Source: Epiperipatus broadwayi (taxonomy: Eukaryota; Onychophora; Udeonychophora; Euonychophora; Peripatidae). Taken from it: a DNA stretch of 64,000 nucleotides. Each line of letters opens with the position of its first letter. Position 1 is the stretch's first letter. Location: positions 488,470 to 552,469 of the forward strand of contig JAQFVV010006654.1 of assembly GCA_028023455.1 (NCBI GenBank). The letters run 5' to 3'. This document shows, in pieces, positions 25,450 to 37,232 of the stretch. Position numbers and translations under genes: made by a program. The notes under the pieces are model-generated. The model worked only from the letters and a program-made list of their open reading frames with translations, was not told the origin of the DNA and did no database searches.

Positions 25450-27760
25450 ATATATGTTGGACTACTTTGATCATCTGACAGTAAATGTTGAATGTCTAGA
25501 AATTTTTAAACTTTATTTAGATCTTTTAAATATAAACTACTTGTTAGTAATAACACACAAATAGACAACAGAGATTAGTAATTACACAACGTTTTGAGTG
25601 GTATTATTCTCCGATCTTCTACAAGGATTTCTTGCACTTACGAATGACAATGTTAGCATAGAATTCAAACTTATACCTTTAGATTCTTAAATATCGAATT
25701 TTAAGGCAATACTTTAACTAACAGACCTATTCTGTCAGAGGCAATGGTTAGTAGAAATTTCATAGACTACCTAGAAGGATTGTTTCAAATCCTCCTGATT
25801 CTTTCAATTTTTTAAATATTTTTTCTAAGATCAATGTTAATTAGAGGCTTCTAGATTTTCTTCTTTGAACCTTTATCTTACTATCCAATAATTTAGTATT
25901 TTTCCGATTGAACATATGTTCATTAGTACATACATAATCAGCTATTGTAGACATGTTTGTTTTTTATCTCTTTTGACCATTAGTTCATGTTCTTTCATTC
26001 ACTGTTTAACAGGGTGACACATCTTGCCGATATACTTTCACATTCACATGGTATTTCATAGGTGCATTTTTTTTGTTTTTCAGCATTTTTAATTAGTCTT
26101 GAGATTTTCTTCAATTTGTCAGTCATTTATGATATGTATAAATACATTACAGTACAATTGTTTTTTCTTTTGGTATCCTTTTCATTGTCTATTAAAAGGT
26201 TTCTTGATGACAGCTAATGGATAACCATTCTTAATGAGAGTTTGTTCTATGTAAATCTTTTCATTTTTTTAAAATCTTTAGTTTTTGAACAAACTTTCTA
26301 TGTTTAATGCACCTGGTATGATTGGATATATATTCAAATATTTTCCAGCATGTGTTGGTTTTCTGTAAACTGTTGTTTTTCCTTTAGGGAATCTTTTCAC
26401 AAGAACATCTAAGAATGCCAATTTTCATTCTGCTCTGATTCCATTGAAAATTTAATTGATGGTGATGTGTTGTTGATGTGTTTCCAAAATGACTGTAATA
26501 GTGCTTCACCATGCAGCCATACTACACATATCAGCAACTAGCAAAACACACTTTATGTAGAAATGAAGTAGCATTTATTGCTAGGACGTCAAGTTATTTC
26601 ATATAAATGTTGCTAAGCTAGTATGCCATGTCCACCTCTTGAAGAATTTTGAGTTATATTGAAACTACATTGTTGTTATGCAAAATGTTAATAATTCCAT
26701 TATACTATCAATAGGTAGAATTGTTCTGATTGATAGACTATTATCATCATATAGCCTTTTTCTTGAAATAGACAATGTTTTGTCATATGGTAGATTTGTA
26801 AATAAATTTTCCACATCAAAGTTATAAATATGTCATATATTTCCGTTTTATATCCCTGATTAATTCTATAAACTGCTTAGATATCCTTACAAAGGACTGT
26901 GATTTGCATGCCAATGGACTAAGAATTTTGAGAAGAAATCTGACAAGTTTTGTCATGATGAATTTTTATAACTAACAATAGGCCTTAAAAAACGTTGTCT
27001 TTATAGATTTTTAAATAGTCCATAAAGATGAGGAATTTTGCTGAAATACAAAGTTAATGTTCTTTTTCCAAATCACTGAAATACTTGAGTAATATTTGTA
27101 ACTTTACTTCTGTACTTGGAATTGGATTTTTGCCACTTTTTTATATTGGCCCACTGTGAGAAGTTTTTGTATTTTGTTATAATAATCAGTTTTATCCATT
27201 ACATCCATAATATTGTTACCTTTATTAGTGAGGAGAATGATTATAAATATATTCTGTTTGAGAGATGTAATAGCTCTTCTCTTTCGCATAAAATGTTAGA
27301 TATTTGTTTTTGATATCTCTCTGGCGAAATCCCATAAATCTGATAGATTTTTTGTTACAGTATGATGTTAGACCCGCCCAAACTTATTCTTTTGATATTC
27401 TTTTATTGCATGACGAACTCTTGAAAAGTCTTCATCTGTATGTTTACTTTTTACAAAACATTCAACACTTCTAATGGAATTCAAAGTTAGATATTTCGTA
27501 CTTGGAAAACCATTGAACATTTATCCTTTTTCTCAATAGGGCCTCACTAGCTATCTGAATATATATTTTAATTTCAAACCCTTATGAATAATCCCTTCCA
27601 ATTTACATTTACATCGGAAAGTTAAGTGAATTTCTACTTGAGCCAGTTTTAGACATAATGTTTCATAATGTCTAAACTTCAACTTAACTTTGGGTCCCTA
27701 CCAAATACTTATTATTTTCCTAAATACTTGTCACAGTAATATATTAGATGTGATATGTTG
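25450..27760 (-). pseudogene. Penelope-like retroelement C, decayed
   Basis: Collinear with PLE A over its full length. N-terminal coding lies at about 27760-27100, including a KTDYYNKIQKLL block near 27190 (the RT-upstream DKTDY motif). Palm remnants lie at about 26850-26600 and the C-terminal tether at about 26400-26150. An eroded endonuclease follows to 25850, then a 3' UTR of about 400 bp. The catalytic VDD is not preserved. Frames are broken throughout. It shares more with fragment 27784-28113 than with A, suggesting a distinct subfamily. Confidence 0.72.
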
Positions 27761-27783
27761 GGATATTTCCAACACCTTTCTTT

Positions 27784-28113
27784 ACATGTTGAATGTCTAG
27801 AAAATTTTAAACTTTATTTAAATTTTAAAATACATTCAACTTGTTAGTAATAACCCTCAAATAGGCAACATACATTAATAATTGTACAATGTTTTGAAAT
27901 GTATTATTCTCCAATCTTTTTCAGGTTTTGCTGACCTAACCAGTGACAATATTAGTATAGGAGTTGAACTTACACCTTTAGACTCTTGAATGTCGAGATT
28001 TAAGGCAACTTTCTAACAAACTAATCTAAGAACATTTTGATTTAAATCTTCCTGATTCCTTCAATTTTTAATAAATTTTTCTAAGAGTGAGAGGAATTAG
28101 AGGCCCCCAAACA
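27784..28113 (-). mobile_element. PLE 3'-UTR copy D upstream of PLE C (pseudo-LTR)
   Basis: It repeats the 3' UTR of PLE C (25482-25855): TGTTGAATGTCTAGAAA, TTGTTAGTAATAAC and TGTATTATTCTCCAAT blocks are shared in order. Part of the tRNA-like module (about 60 bp) is missing. Same orientation as C and placed at its 5' side, as in other PLEs that carry a partial tandem copy. Confidence 0.7.
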
Positions 28114-28717
28114 TTGTGCTTGCCACATTAGGTTGAGTTATAGTCAATTATTATTAGTTTTTTGTCTTAAGTTTAATTACAACAAAAGGAAATCCGCTTT
28201 CAATTTCTAATTCAAGTTGTTATAATGTTTGAAACCAGACAGCTGCATTATAGGCATATAAATATATAATCATAAACTATAAAAAAGCAAATCAGTGTAT
28301 TATTTTTTTCTTATTAATAGATAAATATATTATAATAAGATTCAAGAGCATTTAGCCAGCTTTCAACAGGTTGCTACCAGAATCGTAATGCTAGAACTAA
28401 CTGTGCCATTAAGTATATGTATGCATTGTGATGAAGATCAATATGCAAATAAAGTACATTATGTAAATTAGATGTTCCATTTTTTGATAATGGAACACAG
28501 GAATCCTTTTTATTAATTTGAATGAAGATCCCTAGCAATAGCCTACATTTTTTTATATTTTCTTTTTCTATTATCCCTCTCTGCACATAATGTTTCAATA
28601 TTAGTTAAGGAGGAGACTCATGATGGAGGGAGATGATTATGATCAAAAAGATCTACATATATTCATGATCTGATTTCATTTTATTATTTAAATATAAGTT
28701 CTGGGTGACTCTCATTG
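28114..28717. other. Nothing recognised
   Basis: The 74-codon minus frame at 28374-28598 shows no known motif. Confidence 0.45.
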
Positions 28718-28725
28718 ATCTATTG
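28718..28725. repeat. 8-bp target-site duplication of hAT element (left)
   Basis: ATCTATTG, matching ATGTATTG at 31233-31240 in 7 of 8 positions. An 8-bp duplication is typical of hAT transposons. Confidence 0.7.
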
Positions 28726-29099
28726 CAGTAGAGGTCAACCTTTTCATACCCACTACCCACTTTTGTATCTCTTTTAGTAGTAAAATTTTTAACTGCCCAC
28801 CGGTTCCACAGTAATGGTGATTTATAAAGTAGGAAAGTAACTTTACTTTATAAAATTTATAAAGCAGAGTTACAGCAAGCTAAAGCATATAATAATAATT
28901 ACTTACCAAATACTTTGTTGGACTTGCTCTAAGTTTGGCAGAATAAATCTTTATAAAACAATTTACTGTAGTTAAATCTATCTTTTTATTTATACTTTGT
29001 ATACATAGAAGCATGAAGTCTGATGACATTACGTTTAATTAAATAAATTATTAATGAGATTCCTGAGGCAGATGCTGCGAAACTAAATACTGTATATCT

Positions 29100-30776
29100 G
29101 GCTCAATTTTTATAAGAAACAAATGAAGGTCTCCTCGTTCGGAAATATTTAGGCGGTTTCTTTCTTTGGTCATTAACTGCGCTAAAGTCTGATTTCACAA
29201 TATATGGGGTAGGTAAATGTACCAATAAACTAAATATCACTTTCCACATATTTGGATATAAGACGGGCATTTTTTTTATTTTGCCATAGGTTTTCATATC
29301 CATCATTATCGAATTTTTGTTTACTTTCTTCATCATGTCTAATTTCTGACAGTTATTCTTGGCAAGTTGTAACAGCCTCTCCAATATTTGGAGTAAAAGG
29401 ATTTTTACTCAGTCATACACCTTCAATTTCAAAATATCTTCAAATCGTTTTTCCACATCCAATTTGTCCAATTTAAGTTTGTTGAGATGGCTACCGAATC
29501 TGTCAATATTCTCTGGAGTTACATCATCTTTTATAGATGATAATTCAGGAAACTTATAAAATATCTCTTCAATAGATTATAATGAAGTAGTTCAAATTTG
29601 TCAATAAATAATGACACAATACTTTTGCAACCTATAAGAGTTTTATTAGCTCCTTGAAGCTGCAAATTGACATCATTAAATCTCTTGAAAATATCTCCCA
29701 AATAAAAGGCATCATTCTTTACAGTTTTTAACTGTTGACACAGATTGGTCTCATAATTACTTTCAAAAACTGTATGAGACTATCATATAATGCTCCACAA
29801 CGAACCAAAGATGTACCCTTTGATAGCCACTGAAGTTCTGTGTGCGAAAGTAACGTATTAAAATCTTCATTATTGTCCTGGCAAAGCTGTTTAAACATTC
29901 TATCTTTTTTTGCATTGGATTTGATCTTGTTTACGTGAATTATTATAGTTAATGATGAATAGAGACTTGTACTTAGATGTTTTCCTACAAGATGTTGTCT
30001 CTGAACCACACAATGAATATATAAAACATTTGACACTTTTTCCTTCACATAAGCAACAAATCCACGATAGCGGCCTATCATTGCTGGTTCTCCATCAGTA
30101 GCACATGCAATAATATTATTCAAAGGAATATTATTTTTTTAAAATATGATTTCACAGAAATAAATACAGATAATTTGTTTGTATCTGTAATGAGATTTAT
30201 TGCAAATTGCATTTCTTCCAGTAATGTATCGGTAGATTAATTCATTTGCATGGAAAATGAAGTGTTTGTTTTTCAACATTAACTGCTATTTCTTCAATTC
30301 ATCGCTTTACTGTGCTATCCCTTAGAGACAACATTTTAAAAATTTTAGGTATATCTTGATGCATTATTGTTGAGATAAATTCCTTTATAGAGGTATTTAT
30401 TACACTTTCTCCAATATTATAGCTTTTACTCCTTTATGCAATTAATTGTGAAATATGATAAGAGGCAATTAATCCATCTTCGTTTGCTGTATATTTGTTT
30501 CTTAAATGATGCAATGATTGTTGAACGATTTTGAAATTTTTTATATAATTTCTGAAAATATTCAATGGATTTGTCCTTATCATTTGGATGCTTTGTAACA
30601 AGATGTTCTCGCAATTGACTTGTCTTCATTTCCTCATTGGATAATGTTTTATGACCCAATAAACAAATTGGGTGTTGTTTATTTACAACAGACTTTATGA
30701 AACCCATCTTTAGATACTCTAGTAAATAGCCACAAGCATATTTCTTTTGTTGAAACCTGGGCTTACAATATTTCAT
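29100..30776 (-). pseudogene. hAT transposase pseudogene (ZBED5-like)
   Basis: Four parts survive in order. First, 30776-30426: a BED-type finger region with LSNEEMKTSQLREHLVTKHP, where the second metal-binding Cys is replaced (PICLLG). Then about 300 bp of broken frames. Then 30123-29728: the RNase H-like core with ATDGEPAMIGRYRGFVA (catalytic Asp and the A-M block), HCVVQRQ and LQWLSKGTSLVR, the hallmark hAT C/H and WLSKG motifs. Finally 29384-29103: FSLLVHLPTPYIVKSDFSAV, the dimerisation region normally ending in (E)xxFSA. hAT transposase cuts and pastes the element by acting on its TIRs. Stops and frameshifts separate all parts, so it is inactive. ZBED5-like host genes also derive from this group, but the TIRs show that this is a transposon copy. 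Confidence 0.82.
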
Positions 30777-30796
30777 AATATTTTGTTTGATGGTAT

Positions 30797-30908
30797 AGGC
30801 ACATGCTCACTCTCACAAATCTAACTGCATACTGACCAATGCAACCGCAAACAGGCACATGCTCACTCTCACAAATCTAACTGAGTACTGACCAATGCAA
30901 CCGCAAAC
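30797..30908 (+). repeat. 56-bp tandem duplication inside the hAT 5' region
   Basis: 30797-30852 and 30853-30908 differ at about three positions. The unit begins AGGCACATGCTCACTCTCAC. On the transposase strand it lies upstream of the coding part, in the likely promoter or subterminal region. Confidence 0.9.
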
Positions 30909-31232
30909 AAAAGAACCTACCCCATAAATCATCATCTGTGCATGCTTCTCGTGCATCGTGGATTGGGTTTGGGGGGAAGATATACATGAACTACTCTGGG
31001 ATAAGGCTCTTTTGTTTGCGGTCACATTATGGCTCCATTGTAGACATTTAAATTGATACAGAGAATTTTATGAAAACCTAATGAAAATGTTTTTAAATAA
31101 TGCTATGAAATTTTTTAAAAAAATAATTTAAAAAAAAAGAAAATGCTTCAGTATCGAAGAAAACTCCTATTGCCCACCATGAAGGCTGGAACACCCACTA
31201 GTGGGCGATAGGGAGCCGGTTGACTACAACTG

Positions 31233-31240
31233 ATGTATTG
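31233..31240. repeat. 8-bp target-site duplication of hAT element (right)
   Basis: ATGTATTG, partner of 28718-28725. Confidence 0.7.
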
Positions 31241-31439
31241 GCATGAGTTTACCTGTAATACACTGAGTTATAAGCTGGATCAGATCATGCATGTTTAAAT
31301 AAAATTATTTTTTACTGTTGAGGAGGGGGTGATCTGAATCTCACTCTGAAAGTATCTGCACAGACCTTTCAAAGACTCATTGCCATATTAGGGATGTATG
31401 GCATCATTATCCATGGTTTAACCAGGTTAACATTGTCAG

Positions 31440-32840
31440 CTATCTTGTTGATATAATATTATATAAAAAAATTACTGTCTTTATTAGCTTATCATAGCTA
31501 TATCCAACATTTGTTAAATTCCTAATATAAGAATCAATGTTAATTTTTCTATCAGCCTAGTATTTGCATAACATCTTATTTCTATGTCAAAAAAACATTT
31601 CAGACTTTCCAATTTATGTTCTAATGGACTACTGGACTCGGAGTAAATAACATCTCACCTTGATTGGTAACACTTTAATTTTATAATAAGCTCATCCCTG
31701 TTTCTTTGGACATATATATCAAGAAAAAAATTATTTTCATTTTCAACAGACCACTCCGGAAGTGTTGCTTTATTCAGTTCTAGAAATATACTGTTAATTT
31801 GAACTTTTAAAGTATCTTATATAAATGTAATTGTTTGTAGGGACCAAATAGTTTGATAAAGTGTTTTCAAATTTTGAAAGAATAATGCTGTTATCAATGC
31901 CATTGAATGGGATTCCATGGCCATCTATTCATCATATTATAAAATTTTTCATTGGCAATAACTACAATTTCATTATTTAACCAATTAAGAACTTCAATTA
32001 TAAATTCTTTTATGTGCTGTTTATAACTATGTTGCTACAAAAGGTTCTGTAAAATGCCAATAAAAATGTCATGAGGGAACTAATCCATAAAGCTCCTTGA
32101 CGTCTAATGATACTAAGATGTGGTTTTTTATTAACTTTAAAGTTTTTAATTCTTTCCTCGTACTCAAATAATGACATAATGATATAGGAGCTGAGTCCAA
32201 AATCTTCACTTAACCAGTCGGAAATTTTTTTTAGCTGTCTTAAAATAATATGTCCCACTAAAGTCAATCATCAATATCAGTGGTCTTCCTTCCATATATA
32301 AATTTAAGATTCACAAATATACATGATGGAGGTGCAGCAGAAGGATATATCACAAGATACTCAGCATGCATATATGCCTTATTACATCATTTTTGAAAAA
32401 TATTAGATACAAATTTGTCTTTGCAATATTTCAAATTATATACATCAGTGTTTTTAAATTGCAATTTTGCGATCTGTAAATTCATTCTTTGGTTGTAATC
32501 ATCATGATTTAACAAAACCAATCTATTACCTTTATCTTCTTTCAGACAAATTATATTATTGTTTTCAAAAAATTGCTTTGTAACATTTATTTTAATCAAC
32601 CAATAATTATTCACTCTATTCTATTTATATGAATTAAGCAATTTATCTATTCTTTCAATCACTTTACTTTTTCCAACTCCAGTCTCAATTTTCACTTGCT
32701 TCAGTATTAACAATGACTTCCATCTGTGGACATTTCCAGGTCTCATCAATGAATTTCGAGCCTAATTCTAGAATGTTAATGATTTGCTCAGGGGGGCATA
32801 AGCAAGTCAAATTTACTCAATTATTAGATGTCTTGGTATG
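31440..32840 (-). pseudogene. Penelope-like retroelement G, divergent family, decayed
   Basis: Minus-strand frames give PLE RT blocks. 32614-32387 holds ICLKEDKGNRLVLLNHDDYN, the equivalent of the ADKGxATVVMDKxDY block. Near 32125 comes ILVSLDVKELYGLVP (motif A, catalytic Asp; LY-LVP instead of LFTNIP). Near 31925 comes AMESHSMALITALFF (motif B equivalent). Near 31730 comes NNFFLDIYVQRN, the equivalent of SAFLDVLVTR. Motif C is not recognisable and no GIY-YIG was found to the left. Sequence is far from PLEs A, C and E, so it is a separate lineage. Confidence 0.65.
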
Positions 32841-33009
32841 AAAAACAATACATTATTTGTTGGCAAAGAAATTTAATCTATTATTGTATTTGGCCTTTAG
32901 CTTTAACAACATAATTTTGCAATGGTCCACAATATCAGTCAGGACTTTGCAGTTTTTCTCCATACATCTAAGCCATTATTTTTATTGTTTTAGATTACTT
33001 ATTGTCTAC

Positions 33010-33011
<2 letters not shown>

Positions 33012-33097
<86 letters not shown>
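33012..33097. repeat. (TA)n microsatellite, about 43 units
   Basis: Uninterrupted TA. The open frames crossing it on both strands are artefacts. Confidence 0.98.
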
Positions 33098-33098
<1 letters not shown>

Positions 33099-33150
33099 CA
33101 TAACAAAGTTTGTTCATAAAATGCATGCATAACAAAAGAGAGTGTCATGA

Positions 33151-33490
33151 CTTTCTTTGATTGTGGATGGTCATGATGTGATGCAATTGAGGTTAGAAAG
33201 AAATTGATAAAAAGCCAAAGAAATTTGAAAATATCTCTGCAGTGCAATAATTATTCTGTATTTCACAGAATATTAGAAATGGTTAGAAACTACTTTCTAT
33301 CTTGTATGAGTTCTATAATAAAAAACACTGAGTTGTCAATACAAATATGAAGACCAAAGTCTTTGAAGATTCTCTCCCCCTAATGAGCCAAGTTGTTTGA
33401 AAATAGCAGGAGAGGCAGGTCTTATTTCTGGGGTGTTAGATGGTTGTGATATAGTAAAATTAAAATTAGGGGCATAATGATAAAAACTCT
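33151..33490 (+). repeat. Dispersed repeat Y, uninterrupted copy
   Basis: It matches 40134-40326 and then 41578-41710. Shared blocks are TCATGATGTGATGCAATTGA, TCTGCAGTGCAAT, TTGTTTGAAAATAGC and ATAATGATAAAAACTCT-like ends. It shows the pre-insertion state of the site occupied by the PLE palindrome at 40327-41577. No coding content. Confidence 0.8.
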
Positions 33491-33749
33491 CTCTCTCTCA
33501 CTATATATATATATATATATATACAGGAGGTGCATATCTGCATGCACATGTACTTGCTTCATATTTTGCTCAAATCCGCACACATTAGTATATGCGCGTG
33601 TGTATGTGTACAATTTATACATTTTAAACATTCAAAGTTATTCTCTGAATCTTGCCACCTTTTAAGTAAAAACAATGTATTTTATTTTAAAAAAGCATGA
33701 TCAATTAAGCATGGGAAAATAAAACAATTCCAAAAAAAAAAAACTTGCT
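33491..33749. other. CT/TA low-complexity run and unassigned DNA
   Basis: A short CT run (33488-33499) and a TA run (33503-33522). Nothing else recognised. Confidence 0.5.
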
Positions 33750-33754
33750 TGCCT

Positions 33755-35860
33755 ATATGGGCATATCAAAAATCATAATGTATCAAAAAGTGTACTAATT
33801 TCATGTGTTAAAAATCTTAGTTCTATACATCTAACAGATACTGTCATTTATGTTCTTGAAAGAGGACTAAACTTTGCCATAACACCATCTAATATCCCTT
33901 TATTAGATATAATGACAGCCACCGAGGAAGTCACTCAAAAATTGCCTTTAGAAGAAGCAGCAGAATGACATTGGAGAATAAAAAGAACACATGACAAGCA
34001 ACAAAAATTGAAGTCAAACATATCTTATGGTGAGAGGAAAGCAATTAAATCTCTCAAAATGTATAAATCTATAATTATTCTTCCTGCTGACAATGGCAAC
34101 GCAACAGTTGTAATAGAGACAACTGACTATGAAAACAAAGCAGACCAATAATGAAAAGTGGCAAAAAATCTGATAGCGAGTATGGAAACAAAGTTACAAC
34201 CATTATATTTCAGCAAAATTTCTCATCTTAAAGATCTATCTAAAATCCATGAGGATCATATTCCATTAAGACCTATTGTTAGTTCTAGCGATTTCCCTTG
34301 CCAAAATTTGGCAAGATTTCTTTTCAAAGTTCTAGTTCCTTTGGTATACAAGATCCAGTTCTTTGTCAGGGATTCTAGACATTTTATAGAATTTATCAAG
34401 AACATGAAAATTGAAGGAACTGACTTACTGGTAAGCTTTGATGCATTGTATATTGTAAGAAAAAGATTAAATAGTGATAATGGAACTATTAACATTCTGC
34501 ATAAAAACAACCTAATTTCAATATAACACAGAAGTCTTCAAACAAAATCAAGGAATGGCTATGGGCTCACCATTGTCTTTCCTGATTAACAATATGAAAA
34601 ACTTGAACCATAGCCATATAAACTACTTCTTATTCATCAAAAGTTTGGCTTCACTAGATAGATGATATAATTGTTGTATGGCCACATAGTGAATCACTGC
34701 TACAAACTTTCTGGAAACACATCAATAACATATCTTCTTCAATTAAATTCACAATAGACTCAGGACAAAAACAAAAATCAGCATTCATGGATGTTCTTGT
34801 GTCAAGACACCCTAATGGCAAAATTAAAACTACTGTTTATCAAAAACCTACACATAAAAAAATGCCTAGCCTATACATCCAATTACACCAGAAACACAAA
34901 ACATGGGGTTATACTATCACTATGGAACAGAGCAAAAGAAGTTTGTTTAGAAACCAATGATTTGGAAAAACAAAAGATCCATATAGAACAAACTTATGAA
35001 AAAAGGTTATCCATCAGCTGTTATTAAGAAAAAATTAAATAGACAACAAAAAAAATCATCAAGAGAAAAGGCAATTATTGGTATTATAGTCTACCCATAT
35101 ATTCCAAAAATAGCAGACAAATTAAGGAAAAATCTGCAATCAGTATAACATCAGAACAACTTTCCAGAGCCATACCACACTACAAGGAATTCTAAAATTT
35201 AATGCTGAAAAGAAAAAAACTGCATCTATGAAATACCATGTAAATATGAAAGAATATAAATGGATGAGACTAGCTATCACATTGAAAAGTGCTTGCATGA
35301 ACAAAAACTTATAATTAGAACAGAGAAAACAGATATGTATATGGTAGCAGACCATATATGTGCCAATGAACAAATGTTCAATTGGGAAAATACAAAAATA
35401 TTGGATAGAGAAATAAAGGTACAAAGAAGAAAATTTAAAGAAGATGTTCCCATGACAATGGCAAAAAAGCCCATAAGCCAACCTACTATGACCATACATA
35501 ATGTATAGAAATCACTAATCAACTTTTCTCTTAGAAAAAAGTGGAGAAATCAATAGAAAATCTCATAGATAATTATATGAAATTTCTATGGACTGTTGCC
35601 TTTAGCAGGATGGCTCCATTGGTTATAGCATTATCTTAAATTTCAATACTCAAGAATCTAAGGGTCCAGATTCGAATCCCATGTTAGTACTGTCACTGGT
35701 CAGGCCAGCAACACCTAAAGAAGAAATGAGAATAATACCTTTTAAAACATTGTGCATATACTAACCTGTTTAATGTACTATCACTAACAGTTGAATATGT
35801 TTGGAATATTTAAATAAAGTTAAATTTTTCTAAATACATTCAATTTAATATTCATAGCAA
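33755..35860 (+). pseudogene. Penelope-like retroelement E, decayed
   Basis: Plus-strand homologue of PLE A, 5'-truncated by about 500 bp relative to it. In order: NFAITPSNIPLLDI near 33875; SIIILPADNGNATVVI near 34070; the open stretch 34158-34526 with PLRPIVSS and LVSFD (motif A); GMAMGSPLS near 34555; IDDIIV near 34662 (motif C, with the preceding Tyr codon now a stop); tether LAYTSNYTRNTKHGVILSLW within 34791-35027; and KIADKLRK near 35106. The open 35260-35508 covers the endonuclease end (HEQKLIIRTEKTD ... FNWENTKILDRE). About 12 residues directly after the motif A Asp are missing compared with PLE A. The GIY-YIG core itself is eroded. Confidence 0.8.
35605..35682 (+). promoter_or_regulatory. 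tRNA-like polymerase III module in the PLE E 3' UTR
   Basis: TGGCTCCATTGG at 35611-35622 is one base from the A-box consensus, and GATTCGAATCC at 35669-35679 is one base from the B-box consensus GGTTCGANTCC. Spacing is about 46 bp, as in tRNA genes. It lies about 100 bp after the endonuclease frame. A 3' acceptor half is not seen, so this is a promoter-like 5' tRNA part, not a tRNA. Confidence 0.65.
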
Positions 35861-36960
35861 CTTCATTACCTCCCCTCTTTCTGCATGATACACTCATCAT
35901 ATATAGTCAAACTGCATAATGGAAGACCAGACATCTTGTGTTCCTGGGTTTTTAATCCAAGTATTAGCAGTGATCCAGATTCTGCAGAGAGCCAGAGACT
36001 CTTTGTGACCCTCAAATCCTTAATTTTAGCACATTCTCATTTTTTTCCATTGGTATGTGCCTCTGATTAGAAGCAGATGTATCTCTGTGATCAGGGACAT
36101 CCATAATTCACTGTGAACCATGCCACCTGATCCTTAAGTCGATAATTTATTTTGGTTTTATTCTTACCGTTGACAACATTCAGAGGGGGTAGTAACCCCA
36201 AATTTTAAAATCATTTATTTTTTTAACCTTTACTTATACATGAGTAACCTTGGTAACCTTAAAACATAACCCATCTACAATAGTTCCCTTTATATGATAT
36301 AACAGTGAATTAGCATTTCAAACTCATAATGGCTGGTAGCAATCTATAAATATTAATTATGAATTAATAGGGCACATGCTATAATATGTAAACTGCCATT
36401 CTTTTCATTCATCTGATGTAAAAAGCCAGTAGAATCTTTTATTTAACAAATCTGTAAGCTACTTATTCACTAGATCTTTTCCTATAATAAACTTTTGTTA
36501 TTACCATTAATTATGAGTATGTTATTTGTGAATTGGAACCTAAAAATAATTTATGTAGATTTAGGTATATTGTTAAGTTATTAAATTAATGCAACCTTGG
36601 CTTTGTACCTGACCTATAGAGCTGCATGTAAGATCATACACTGTGAAATTATTAAAGTAGAGATTAATTGAATCCAATGGTAAACCTTTATGTAATAAGG
36701 TAATTGAGACATATTTATGAGTGCTAGTGTAGATAAGCTCCCAAGTCAATGAAAGAACCCTGAGGAAGAGAGTCTAGGTTTGAATTCTGAGCTACATCAT
36801 GCTGTATAAAGAAGGGAAGCTGTGTGATATCAAGGGTGTTAATTATGTGGGAGAGACTAGGAAGTCTAGGTAGGTATTTAAACTAGTATCATGGAGTATC
36901 TCTGTGTATTCTGATTGAGAGTCCCTGCTTGGGACTGTGGTCTTGTTAAATAATTACACA
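35861..36960. other. Nothing firmly recognised
   Basis: The area 36730-36960 is less AT-rich, with a B-box-like AGGTTTGAATTC near 36776. It runs into TA near 36978, suggesting a decayed SINE that I cannot prove. Confidence 0.35.
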
Positions 36961-37051
36961 ATCTTGACCATTACAATATATATATATATATATATATTAC
37001 AAATCGATGTCTGTATTTCTTTAAAATAATATACGTAAATTTATAAATAAA

Positions 37052-37227
37052 TATCAAAAAATACAGTACTTGAAAGTTTATAAAAATATATCTATAACCG
37101 TTACTTAGAAGCACTTTCAATTATCTTGTAGTTTTTATCAATTTGATAAAAACTACAAGATAGTTGAAAGCTCTTCTAAGTGATGGTTATAGATATATTT
37201 TTATAAACTTTCAAGTACTGTATTTTT

Positions 37228-37232
<5 letters not shown>
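37052..37232. mobile_element. 181-bp nearly perfect hairpin element in TA microsatellite context
   Basis: The left arm (TATCAAAAAATACAGTACTT ... GTTTTTATCAA) and the right arm are reverse complements over about 90 bp with few mismatches and a one-base centre near 37143. TA runs lie on both sides (36978-36998 and 37233-37281). It fits a foldback MITE that targets TA, or a palindrome formed by replication error. No coding potential. Confidence 0.75.

Larger units (their letters stand above)
28726..31232 (-). mobile_element. Full-length but dead hAT DNA transposon
   Basis: The left end CAGTAGAGGTCAACC and the inverted right end (CAGTTGTAGTCAACC on the minus strand) match at 12 of 15 positions, in the CAG-type TIR form of hAT elements. 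A second shared subterminal block resembles CCCACTA...CCCAC. With 8-bp duplications outside, this defines a 2,507-bp element. It holds the broken hAT transposase described separately, read on the minus strand. Family resemblance is to the Charlie/ZBED5 group. Confidence 0.82.

Noticed and set aside
30797-30908. CRISPR-like repeats
   Set aside because: Only two adjacent 56-bp copies without spacers, inside a eukaryotic transposon. No CRISPR array is present anywhere.
35140-35522. Hydrophobic minus-strand frames resembling membrane proteins
   Set aside because: Antisense shadows of the PLE E endonuclease region. 11140-11385 and 40787-41077 are similar cases.
36730-36990. Possible SINE family with B-box-like text at 36776 and 48411
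   Set aside because: Only short blocks match, no A box or target duplication could be shown, and similarity may be chance.
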